Assembly (NCBI GenBank): GCA_028671895.1
Contig: JAPMAC010000207.1
Span: forward strand, 3,038,001-3,102,000
DNA: 64,000 nt
Reading direction: 5' to 3'
DNA from: Oenanthe sinensis
Lineage: Eukaryota; Streptophyta; Magnoliopsida; Apiales; Apiaceae
Numbering within the stretch: the first letter of the stretch is position 1; the number at the start of each line of letters is the position of its first letter. The position numbers and the translations under genes are program-made. Shown here piece by piece: positions 43,217-54,313 of this stretch. The notes under the pieces are model-generated. The model did not search any database. It was given only the letters and a program-made list of their open reading frames with translations, and was not told the origin of the DNA.

Positions 43217-43808
43217 TGATGTGGGTAAAAATAGCCCTGAAGAAATAATAAATATAGCATTTATGATTTCATTAGTTAGACCTGATATGGTCCAAAGTCT
43301 TGGGCCCTTGAAACGAACTAGGAAAATAAATCCTAGGATCAACTGGAATTGTAATCCAAGGATTAACTGGATTTGTAAGTCCAGCCCTTAAGCTCTGTTG
43401 AGGCCATAGGCCCATTAAGCCATTGTTATTAATTAATTTTATAAAAATCCCAAGAAGCCTATTGAAGGCCCTAATTCTAGAAGGATCTAGGAACCCAAAC
43501 GTGGGAAGAGTCCAACGAGGACCCTCATTCCTAATAGGTTTAGACAACCTTGTCACTAGGAGACTTGGCCACCAAGTCTCCTACTTCTAATCTGATTCCA
43601 AGGCTCTCATGCGCCTATATAAAGGGCCTAACCCCTCAACATTAGAACTACGTCTATTGGCTTGATTATCACACCCATTGAGATACGTAGGCAGTTAATG
43701 AGGACCTGAGGAAGTCACGAAACGTTGGTGCAGCCATAGAAGCTCGAAGCTCCCTCACGCCTTAGCATTAATTAAATATTAAATACATCTCGTTTTTAAT
43801 CCATAACA
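43217..43808 (+). repeat. 5' LTR of element G
   Basis: It starts TGATGTGGGTAAAAATAGCC and ends TCCATAACA. A clear TATA box, cctatataaaggg, is at 43616-43623. The primer site tggcatcgtctataggacc follows at 43811; it resembles the TGGCGCCGTC-type site of plant Tat elements. It is related to the LTRs at 6825-7425 and 14374-14946. Confidence 0.88.
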
Positions 43809-43842
43809 TTTGGCATCGTCTATAGGACCTCAAATAACAACC

Positions 43843-45431
43843 ATGGCAAGAACACGAAGAACTGTGAGCACCATCGAAGGAGAGACCCCTAACACCACTG
43901 TTGACGTCAAAGATCCCCCCGCTGTGACGCATGAGCAAGGAACTACTGTTCCTACCACCTCCGTTGAGGACCCTGAAGCAAGTATTCGGTGTGCCGGACC
44001 CCTAAGCGTCATTGTTCATACTTCCAACCCTGACGTGTCCATCCATGCTTCGGTTCCTCCGCTCCAGGTAATTCATCCCCTTCGTATAACTTTTATTGCT
44101 CCTCCTACTTTGCAGATCTCGTCTACCATAACACCCGACCCTCGTTATGGGCTCCCAAGAAACTACGAGCCTCCGTATGAGCAAGGGCTATTGCCCCACT
44201 ATACCTCACAACAAAGAAGTCCTGACTTCTTTGGACTTTACTCTACTGACAACGAGGAGTCATCTGACGAGGATATAAACCCATGAAGGAGGCGACCCGG
44301 TAAGGAGCCCCTTGGAGGGAAGAGTACCCAGCCCCGAGGGCCTCAAGTTAATGACTCCCTAAGCCTTCAAGACAGAATACACACTCATGAAGCCAATGCA
44401 CAGTGACTGAGGAAGGACCCGGAGAGGGCGTTAGTAAGGCGACAGCGCCCCAGAATTGAAGGTGTTGGGGGTTGATAAGGAACGCACCTGTGATAGATGT
44501 GGATGAGCCCCCATCTAGGAGGCAGGTAAGGACGAGTCATGTTAGGGCTGACCCCCAAGACTTATTACCGCCTGGAGATCCTGATGATCCTACTCCTCCT
44601 TTTACTGAGAATATCATGAATGAGAAGATATCAAGAAAGTTTAAGATGCCAACAATTAGGGCCTATGATGGAACAGGAGATCCCTAAAATCATGTTCTCA
44701 CGTTCTCTAATGCACTGTTGCTGCAGCCCGTAAACGACGCCGCCAAGTGCAGGGCGTGTCCCCAAACCCAGAGTAGTATGGCTCAGTGGTGGTTCAGTCA
44801 CCTACCTCCAAACTCTATTGGGTCATTAAAAGATCTGAGCAGGGCCTTCATTGGTCAATTCATCTGCAGCAAGACTTATAAGAAGAGATCAACTTCACTA
44901 ATAAATATGCACCAGGGAAAGAACGAGTCCTTGAAGGATTATATGAATAGGTTCACAAAGGAAGCCTTGAAGGTCCCTGATTTAGACTAGAAGGTAGCTA
45001 TGATAGCTTTGCAGCAAGGGACTTCTGACGAAAATTTCAGAAGATCGTTAGCCAAGAGGGCCCCCGAAAGTATGAATGAGCTCCAGGAGAGGGCTAGAAA
45101 GTATATCAAGGCCGAGGAAAGTATGAGGAAAGCCCAAGGGTTTCAAGCCTCGAACACCTACTCTAAAAAATAACCCAACGATACTGAGTATACTGTTGAT
45201 ACCAGGTATGCAAAGAATGATGATGTTAATGACTCCAAAAATAAGGGATGATCCAGGTTCACAGAGTATGCGAGGCTAAATACTGCCCGTAGCCAAATAC
45301 TGATGGACATTGAGAAGGGTAAAGACCTTCGATGGCCGAAGCCACTAAGGACTGATCCTAAAAAGAGAAATAAGAACGCGTACTGTCGGTTCCATAGGGA
45401 TGTGGGACACGACACTGATGACTGTCGTTAG
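43843..45431 (+). pseudogene. gag: Element G gag, broken
   Basis: It opens MARTRRTVSTIEGETP with a Pro/Thr-rich leader. A Retrotrans_gag core follows (KMPTIRAYDGTGDP, AQWWFSHLPPNSIGSLKDLS, AFIGQFICSKTYKKR, KNESLKDYMNRFTKEALKV). A zinc-finger-like motif of Tat type (YCRFHRDVGHDTDDCR) comes next, running into pol. In-frame stops are at 44284 (TGA), 44404 (TGA), 44685 (TAA), 44988 (TAG), 45171 (TAA), 45249 (TGA) and 45429 (TAG). A frameshift in a G-run is near 44470. It would form the particle shell in an active copy. Confidence 0.85.
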
Positions 45432-47627
45432 TTGAAAGATGAGATAGAGTTTCTTATTAGAAGAGGAAAATTAGAAAAATACACCAAGGAGGGTGTTAGA
45501 CATGACAGGAGTCACAACGATAAACGAAGGGACTCTGACCCCAAAGATAGAAACAATCAACCCCGAGGGCCTGTGATAAATGTAATCTCAGGAGGACCAA
45601 CTGCGGCAGGTAACTCTCGAAACGCCAGGAAGACATATGCCCGAGAGGTAATGAGCATCGTAGGAGAACCTCCCAAGAGAGCAAGGACTGAGGTCTCTTT
45701 GTCGTTCGATGATTCTGACTTAGAAGGGGTAAGGTTCCCCCACGATGATCCCTTGGTGATCGCCCTTGTCATAGGAAACTCTCCGGTGAAGAGAGTCCTG
45801 GTAGACGGTGGATCATCTGTAGACATCCAATTTTATGAAGCCTTTGTGAAGATGAGGTATAACGATTCACAGTTGACCCCCTCCAACATGCCTATCTATG
45901 TTTTCAATGAAGTGGAGTCTCAGATAGAAGGAATTATACAACTACCCATGACTATGGGCGAAGAACCTCGACAGTCTACTCAGATGCTAAATTTTCTAGT
46001 TATCAAGGCAAGCACCACCTACAATGCGATCCTTGGCAGGACTGGATTACATGCCTTCAAGGCGATAGCCTTTACATACCATCTAAAGCTCAAATTCCCA
46101 ACTAGGAATGGAGTGGGAGAAGAAAAAGGAGATCAAAAAATGGCTAGAAGTTGTTATGTGGCCGCTTTAAAGCCTAGTGACACTGTAGGGCAGGTCCTCC
46201 CTATTGAAGACATGGATGTTAGGGACCGAGAAGAAATGAGGGGAAAGCCAGCAGAAGTCTTGGAGCCTACTCCTTTGGATCCTCTAAACCCCGAGAAGGT
46301 GACATATGTGGGGACTTCACTTCCCAAGGACCTGAAAGAACGGCTGATTCAATTCTTGCAAGACAATAGGGATGTTTTTGCTTGGACAGCAGCCGACATG
46401 CCAGGGATAGACCTCGAGCTTATAAATCATCAGTTGAATGTGAATCCTGGAAGGACAACAGTCAATCAGAAAAAAGAACCTTTGCCCCTGAAAGACAGGA
46501 GGCCATTAAGCAAGAGGTGGAGAAATTGTTAGAAGCTGGGTTTATTGAAGAAATTCAATCTCCTGAATGGTTAACCAACCCCATGATGGTCAAAAAGAAT
46601 AATGGGAAGTGGAGAATGTGCGTGGACTTCACAGATTTGAACGATGCATGTCCTAAGGACTGTTTTCCATTGCCAAGGATAGACATGTTAATAAATGCCA
46701 CAGCTGGACACGAGATGCTTAGCTTCATGGATGGATTCAGCGGCTACAATCAAATTAAAATGCACCCCGATGACATCCCTAAGGTATCATTCATCACTGA
46801 CTTTGGTGTTTTTTGTTATCTGGTTATGGCTTTTGGACTTAAGAATGCAGAAGCCACGTATCAAAGGCTCGTAAATAAAATTTTCAAGCACCTCATCGGT
46901 AATACCATGGAGGTCTATGTTGATGACATGTTAGTCAAAATCTTAGATAAGGCCGATCATCTTGAGCACCTAAATGAGGCATTTGAAGTTCTGAGAACCC
47001 ACAAGATGATGTTGAACCCGGCCAAGTGTGCCTTTGGTGTAGGTTCTAGAAAATTTCTAGGCCTAATGGTCTCCAAAAGAGGCATTGAGGCCAATCCCGA
47101 TAAGATTCAAGCAATCTTGGTCTCCAAAAGAGGCATTGAGGCCACCCAAGATAGTAAGAGATGTCCAAAAGCTCACGGGAAGGGTAGCAGCCCTAGGGCG
47201 CTTCATATCTAAGTCAGGAAAAAAGTGTCTGCCATTCTTCAAGGCCATCAAGAAGGTTAAAAACTTTGAGTGGAACATCGAGAGCCAAGCATCTTTTGAA
47301 GAGCTGAAGAAATATATGGCTGAGCCACCTTTGCTTGTCAACCCGAAACCTGGAGAAGTGTTATGCCTATATCTTGCATTCTCTAGCTCAGCCTTGAGTG
47401 TTGTTCTTGTGAGAGAGGAAGCGAAGGTTCAGAAACCCATTTATTATGTTAGTAAGATTCTTCATGGAGCAGAGCTGAACTACTCAAAGGTTGAGAAGTT
47501 TGCCTTATCATTAGTAATGGCTTCAAGGAAGCTACGCCCGTACTTCCAGGCGCATGTTATTGAATTCTTGACAGACTAGCCCCTGAGAAATATATTGCAC
47601 AGCCCCAAGGCCAGTGGGAGGGTAATT
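45432..47627 (+). pseudogene. pol: Element G pol: protease, RT and partial RNase H, broken
   Basis: Gag and pol are in one frame. The protease has VKRVLVDGGSSVDIQF (active D-G-G in place of the more usual D-S/T-G, as in many Tat elements). A one-base loss in an A-run near 46475 shifts the frame. RT follows: WRMCVDFTDLNDACPKDCFP, LSFMDGFSGYNQIKMHPDD and EVYVDDMLVK with an intact YVDD. After a 51-bp direct duplication (47068, 47119) the frame shifts again into VQKLTGRVAALGRFISKSG. The RNase H start is LCLYLAFSSSALSVVLVREE, with a TAG at 47577 in the conserved TDQP-like motif. Element C interrupts it at 47628. Confidence 0.87.
47068..47144 (+). repeat. Short direct duplication in G RT
   Basis: The 26-bp segment beginning ggtctccaaaagaggcattg occurs at 47068 and again at 47119, 51 bp apart. 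It is a local tandem duplication in the RT thumb region and lies next to a frameshift. Confidence 0.85.
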
Positions 47628-49389
47628 TGTTAGGGATTGTGGTACTATCAATGTAATCAACTAATAATTACTTAGATTAATTAGAAATTAACTAAGTAAA
47701 ACATACTGTCACATATACATTGACAGTATGTTTAATTGTCACTTGTAACAGTATGTTCCTAAGCAAAGTAGGTGACAGCATGTTTAGATAGTTACTGTCA
47801 TGTACAAATGTAATAAAATGATCAATGAAGTAGAAGTTCACACAGTGTTCATGCACAGCATGGATCAAATTATTGACAGTAACTTTCTACAAACTGAAGC
47901 CTACGACAGCTGTAACGCCCCCAAATCCGGGGTCAGGGATTTGAGTCGCCACGCTACCATCCAATCATTTACAACCTGCAATAACTCAATACTCCAACAA
48001 ACACACATCATAGACCCCTCTCTCACACACACACACAAGTTATAGTCTTAGAAACGATACACAACAAGTATCATTAGTTATTACAAACCAAATGTACTTA
48101 TCCAGGATCTCAAGCTATCAATGATAACCTCTACATGAAGTAACATTAATAACTAGATAAATACTGAAAACCTAATCAACTTACTCCAGCGGAATCATTC
48201 TGAACTGAACCACCTCAAAGGTGAATCTCTTGCTTCTTTTCCTCGAAGTATGGAGCCAGTCGGGTGTATTATCACTTTCTCTGAAAAATTTAATATAAAG
48301 CAAGAATGAGCGAAAGAATGCTCAGCAAATTATCCACCCAATTATCTATGTGACCCTCATCTAAGAATATGATAATCACTACTATCTCAATAGTATAACA
48401 TAGGTTACCGGTTTAGAGTAAGCATAGCAAAGTATCTCTCGACGATACATATAGTCAGAGTTTTCTATTAAAAGTATTTATACTAAACATGAAGTTTAGA
48501 AAGATATAATCTGAACAATTTAGTTCATTATATAAAATAAGACACTATTAAATATAGTGTTACCACTCTTTCATACTTCCTCTGAAGCTTTTGAAATAGA
48601 ACCCAATGAACTATTTAAGTTCACAGTTTTGAAATAATATATATCTGTAACTTAGCAAAATAGCTTCAACTATAGCTTTGTTAAACCCCCATAATATAAT
48701 GAGTACACAGTTCAAGATACTGCAATAATAGTTGCTTCTCATCGTAAGCAAATCAATTCACTTTGAACCATACCACTTGTAAGGTTTAAAATCCAGTAAA
48801 ACATTTTAAGGATTTATAATCTGTTTGGTGTACCTCATGTACCCGCTTAAGTTTTCAAAATAACTTTTCGTCAAAATATATCGACTGACCTGTTGTGTTG
48901 TGATATATATAAAGAAATCAAGAGTGAGCAATATAACTCAGCAAGAACATATATAACTGTACATATACTCTTTTTAAACATCGTTTAAAACTGCAATATT
49001 ATGCATGCTTTACGTACTCTACGAGTTTGCAAAATAAACTTTTTGTCAAAGCAGTTTGAATGAGTACGAAGATCTCAACAGATCAACCACTGACAACACC
49101 CTTGATAAATTAGCTCATAGGCTTTCATTACGATGTTTCAGCACAAATTCCAATTGGAAGAATGAGGATATACTGGAGTACCACGGTACCCGGTGATCAG
49201 CCGTATGTACCGAATTCTTTTCTACTAGTAGATGGATGACTACCCTAACCGGGCCTGCACCCAGGCCACATATGAGCCTTTATGCTGGACTGTCCCACAA
49301 CCTCTTATGCTTGGATGGACTGCTACACAGCCTCTTACACTCTTTCCGACCCCTAGTGTCGGCTACTCCAATCCCTGGAATAATTTATA

Positions 49390-49650
49390 ACCTGATACTT
49401 GTTAATAGATTCACAACTCGGAATGGAACAATCTATAAACCTGGAATTGGAACTTAATCCAAATTCCCCAAGTGTATACTTGTTAATAGATTCATCTACC
49501 TAAACCTGGAACCAGAATTTACTCTTAGTTCCCCAAGTATATCATACTTGTTCATAGATTCATCTATCTAACCTGGAACCAGAATTTACTCTTAGTTCCC
49601 CAAGTATATCATACTTGTTAATAGATTCACCAAACTCTGAATGGGTACTG
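49390..49650 (+). repeat. Tandem array, period 65-67 bp
   Basis: Units starting at ccccaagt (49466, 49531, 49598) contain atacttgttaatagattcat and cctggaaccagaatttactc. A more diverged unit precedes them. The array lies inside the 5437-bp element. Confidence 0.8.
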
Positions 49651-50039
49651 CTAGAATAATTGAGGCAACCCTCTTCCCACAATGTATGTTGACCTCCGTC
49701 AACTGATGTCCTTTATCAAGGAATGAAAATCATTTAAAACCACGACCCGGGAGTTAATCGAAAAACCTCTTTTGATTTGATAAGTTGAAAACCCTACTAC
49801 AGTAGGCAAATGATGTCAAAACACAACCGTTTTTGATAAAGTAAATCACCTTTGACTCCCTTGACTGAGTTCCCTATTTTTGATAAGTCCGAAAATATTT
49901 TATTCTTATTAAAAGAATAAAATATTATATAAATAAATATTAGGGAACCCTCACTATTTTTAAATAATTTTTTTTTCCGAAGGTCAAAAATATTTTTAAT
50001 TAATTATTAAAGACCTCCACTAATTTTTAAATCAATATA

Positions 50040-50340
50040 GAATATTTAATAAATATTCAAATAATATTTATTAAATAATTAAACAATTAATAACCCCTTT
50101 TTAAATGAATATTCAAGAATAATATTCATTTAATAAATAAATATCCAAATGATATTTATTAATTGATACCAATTAATACCTTATATTTAAATGAATATTC
50201 AAGAATAATATTCATTTATTAGATAAATATCCAAATGATATTTATTAGATGATGAACAATTAGTAACTTATATTTAAATGAATATTCAAGAATAATATTC
50301 ATTTATTAGATAAATATACAAATGATATTTATTAATCCCA
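50040..50340 (+). repeat. Tandem array, period 86-87 bp, palindrome-rich
   Basis: Units begin aaatgaatattcaagaataa at 50103, 50189 and 50276. Each combines two imperfect palindromes, gaatattcaagaataatattc-like and aaatatccaaatgatattt-like. Very AT-rich and non-coding. Confidence 0.8.
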
Positions 50341-50672
50341 TTTCATACCCTTATCGTAAAATATTCCAATATTTATATACTAGGAATATTTACAATCCCC
50401 TATTTTAAAATACCCTGTCTCCGGCTTCTCCCGGATTATAACAGCATTTAAAATAATTTTTCCGACTCCCAGTCTACGTTTTAAAAATACGAATATATGT
50501 TCTATTCCTAGAGCCTTTTTAAACACCGGCTTATATCTATAATACCTTATAGCATATAGCCAATCAATTACGAAAGATTTAAAAAGTAATTAAATCAATA
50601 CGTAATTTCAAAAACAGTTCATATCACAACCACAACAGCAGTATATAAAAAGTACATTATGTACATGTTTCG

Positions 50673-50960
50673 AAAACTTGCATAACCATGCTTTACAATA
50701 TTCGTATATAGAATAGAAGTACAGAGTTAAAAAAACTTGCATAAACATAAATTATTTTCCTATGCAACTCAAGAATATAATCTTTTGAAAATAAAAGTAT
50801 AAGGTTAGGAAAACTTGCATAAGCGTAATTTAATTTCATATGCAACTCAAGAATAAAACCTTTTGAAAATAAAAGTATAAGGTTAGGAAAATTTGCATAC
50901 GTAGTGATACAAATATTTTAATATGTAAAACATAGGGATAGAAAACTTGCCTGAAGTCCA
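50673..50960 (+). repeat. Tandem array, period 78 bp
   Basis: The segment aaaacttgcat recurs at 50673, 50732, 50810 and 50888. Between the last three copies lie tatgcaactcaagaataaaa and ttgaaaataaaagtataagg. Non-coding, inside the 5437-bp element. Confidence 0.8.
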
Positions 50961-53900
50961 AGATACGTTCTCAGAGTCCCACTTGCTCCGAATTTTCTAT
51001 CCATAGATATTATAATCCTGATTAGTACTCATAATCCCATCAACTACTTATATTATTAATAAGTATAATCGCATATTGATTCCAATTATGACAACCTCAA
51101 ATTTTACTTAGTCATTTTACTAACGCTTGTCTTACCCGGCATTCACCTCCTCGGGTCTATTTTGACCGTTCATAAACCATCTCGTCAACGGCTTTTAATC
51201 AAATCTTTTTACTCCAATACATATTCGTGTTATTCCTTAACATCTTTCGTGTTTTAACCGACTCGAAATTATCCTATTATCTTGGCCAAAATGGCTCATC
51301 AAAATCGTGTCTCTGTAGTTGACTTTCCTGAGAATTACTATTACGCGACTCGCACTCCAACAATTTTAATAAATCAGAAAATTCATAATTAAATATGAAA
51401 CCACCTCAAGGAGCTTCTTGAGTATTTGTAATATTTATCAAAAATATTTTGATTTGGAACACTTGAGTTAACTGAGCGAAAAGCATTTTAGAAATCGAGT
51501 TAACTACGAGATTTTGCTATTTGCACCGCTTTCACTAAAACGCTCATAACTTATTAACCGCTAACTCAAATGATGCACCGTTTTCGCGTGCACGATCTAG
51601 AGAATGTCTAGAATACAATCCATTAAAAGTTTGGCCCTGGACAGATGACTCATTTTTCCGAATTTACTGAAGAAGGCAGTAGCCTCTTATGTGAATAGTG
51701 TCATCGTACAACTTTGGTTCCGACATTTTTATAAAATCGAAAAATTAACTTTTTAATACAAAACATTTTTGGTGATCTTACTAACTGTCTAAGATATATA
51801 TCATCCAAGTTTCATAATTTTAGTCCACCCTTAACTAGTTCGTTTATAGCATCAAAGTGAGTACAAGGCAGCAGTTTGGTCTCCTTGCGCGACTTTCACT
51901 AAAACGAACTTATCTCCTAAACCGTAAATCGTATTAACATGATTCAAGTGTCAAAATAAACTATGGAACAAGACCTATTCATTCATGGTCAGTGGTGTCC
52001 AGAAACAATATTTTGACAGTTCATAATTTTTGTTCAAAACAGTCTATATGCAAACGAGCATTATGACGGCTATAAACTTAACGTTTTCCGGATTCAACCA
52101 ATTGAAATCCATTCACAACCAACATCAATCATCAACACTACAATCTTTTCTATAACATCAGTTCATATACTTCATGAATATATCACCAACATCAACTTAT
52201 AACAAACAACCATCAAGATCCAAACATTTGACATCCAAACTCCATGAACTAACATGTACTTGAACATAACTCAAACTCAAGCTTATAACTTAAAGTAAAT
52301 TAAAGGGTGGGTGGTGTTTATACCTTCCTTGGATCCTTAAACATACTAACAAGAGCTTGTAAGTCTTAAAGGAGCCTTGATCTATGCTTATCATCCTCAA
52401 ACTTGCAAGAGAACACCAAGAAACAAGTTAGTAATTTTCGGAGTTACTATTCAGCCTCAACTTCTACAATTTATTTACCCAGTCAAAACACCTCCAAAAC
52501 TTATGAAATTAAATACGTACCTTCTACATATAGTGAAGAACCTATGGTTAAAATGTGGTGATTTTTGGATGAGTAGAACCGGAGTTATAAAATCGTCTTT
52601 GCACCTTGCTCTAGTTTGGCCGAAAATGGAGAAATGGAGGGGGAGAGTTTTTCTCTCTTTTCTTTTCACTTGGCTACCTTTTTGAACTTGGCTAATTTTG
52701 TTTGTATGATATATATTCTGTGTATATAGATATATTATCAGCCATATATATGCAATATAAGTCATATATGTAATATGGTAAGGTGATTTTGTCAAAAAGT
52801 TGAATAGTTGCAAGCATGGTCATGTACTTCTTTCCTTAAAATGTGGAAGTATGTTTCTAACTAGCTAGTTTCTTGATCACTTGGTTTGGTTTGTTTCTAA
52901 CCAATTCGGTTGCATGGTTATTGCACGAGACTTGTATTTAGTCACTTATCATCCAACACTTAACCATTAATCCTCCACGTAAGTTCGATTAATTTCTGAA
53001 AGTTTTCGTCGTATGAATTCTGTAGCGCAAATCCTTAATATTCCAAATACTCTAATTTGATTATAACCATGAACTTTCTAAATTATAATCCTCTTGGTCA
53101 CAACTTAATTCTCTTATTCCTCGATATCTCGTAAATTACGAAACAATTAGTAAAAGCGAAAATCTTCGGATTCTGACGGCTTTTGCATTCACTCATTTTC
53201 TTCATACAACAATATCACATCTTCGGTTTTCCAATATTCCACCACTTACCTAGTGTGGGCTAAAAAGTTTTTCGTAAACCGTAGAATCACTATTCATCAG
53301 GGTCGTTTATAAATGGAAAAAAAATGTCAAAAATCCGGGTTATTACAACAGCATGTTCAAGTGACAGCATCCTTTGGAACAGACGACAGCAACTATTCCT
53401 TGACAGTAAACTTGGCGGAGATTGAAGAATCAAAGACAACAAGTTTTCTGACAGTAGCTTTGGCGGAAAGAGTTGACAGTATGTTTGGCGGAAGAATTGA
53501 CAGCAACTTTGTTCGACAGCATGTTTATCAGGATAGTCGACATCATGTTTTGCGGGATCCTTGACAACAACTTTAGATGACAGTATGTTTCAGAAGAAGA
53601 TCAGGATCAACAGCAACATAGGCGGAGACGAAGTTACTGTCACCAAAGAGAAGCAAAAGGTTGACAGTAACCTTTTGGTGAAGCTGACAGTCTGTTTCAA
53701 GAAGCAGACTAGGTAAAGGTCTTTCATGGATTGATCTTGACAACTCAACCTAGTCTGTCAAGACTACTAGTGCAACTTGAGATAAAGTAAGCATAAAGGT
53801 GAAGCATGCTCGTGGAGTCAAGAATGTCAAATCCTCTCAGAGTAACTTTATCTACATATGGAATGAAGACAGACTTGAGAAGAAAAAGTGTTGTTTCTAT

Positions 53901-54264
53901 TTCAAGTATTGTCCAGGAAATAAGGGAAAGCAAACTTGTAAGTGAGGGGGGTGTTTCAATATAAAAACACATACCTCACAAACACTTTCACTTATGCAAC
54001 TGAGCTTAACTTTTCTCAAGCATAGAAAACCTTAGCATTCTTGTTATTGTTTCTAGTTGAAGCTGGAAATATCTTCCAGACAGTTGTAGCAACAAAAATT
54101 AATAAAATTAATTTTTGAAGTATATCACCTTGTGTTTTAATCTGTTTTCTGTTGTTTGCATTAGTACTTGGTATTATCTCTTTTGTTTTGTTGTTAGCAA
54201 AAAGTGATAAATTATCAAGTTGCATTCAACCCCCCCTTCTGCAACACTCATACTGTCTGACAAC

Positions 54265-54279
54265 TAGTATCAGAGCAGC
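54265..54279 (+). other. Primer binding site of element C
   Basis: The sequence ctagtatcagagcag stands just after the LTR end. It is the initiator tRNA-Met site with one core change. Confidence 0.8.
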
Positions 54280-54313
54280 AGGTTAGATATACATAACCTG
54301 AAAAGATCTAAAA

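Larger units (their letters stand above)
43217..47627 (+). mobile_element. Element G: Tat-lineage Gypsy, 5' part, interrupted by element C
   Basis: It comprises a 592-bp 5' LTR, primer site, gag and pol through the first part of RNase H. There it is cut at 47627 by the LTR of element C. Integrase and the 3' LTR would lie beyond the window. Nearly all nonsense codons sit where Trp or Gln is expected, and several single-base shifts occur in homopolymers, so it is inactive. Confidence 0.9.
47911..53347. mobile_element. 5437-bp TG...CA element with target duplication, non-coding
   Basis: It starts TGTAACGCCCCCAAATCCGG and ends AAAAATCCGGGTTATTACA. The 5-bp ACAGC lies directly outside both ends (47906-47910 and 53348-53352), so the borders are firm. 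No long or recognisable coding frame occurs on either strand, and I see no second copy of either terminus inside. The simplest reading is a solo LTR of a Gypsy family with very long LTRs; a large non-coding LTR derivative is the alternative. Three internal tandem arrays are listed separately. Orientation is unresolved, because the two ends are near mirror images. Confidence 0.85.
47628..54262 (+). repeat. 5' LTR of element C, split by a 5.4-kb insertion
   Basis: It begins TGTTAGGGATTGTGG and ends CTGTCTGACA at 54262. Removing the inserted 5437 bp and one target duplication leaves about 1193 bp. Repeated units like ttgacagtatgtttggcgg dominate 53350-53700 and the short left part. The block ttcaaccccccttctgc near the end matches LTR ends of A, B and E. 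Confidence 0.88.

Noticed and set aside
52377..52685. 102-residue frame near the right end of the 5437-bp element
   Set aside because: There is no recognisable domain, composition resembles translated non-coding AT-rich DNA, and the rest of the element is non-coding.
47911..53347. Interpretation as a DNA transposon, because the ends look like inverted repeats
   Set aside because: The match between ends is short and of the TG...CA kind common in LTRs, and a 5-bp duplication fits LTR element integration better. It is not fully excluded.
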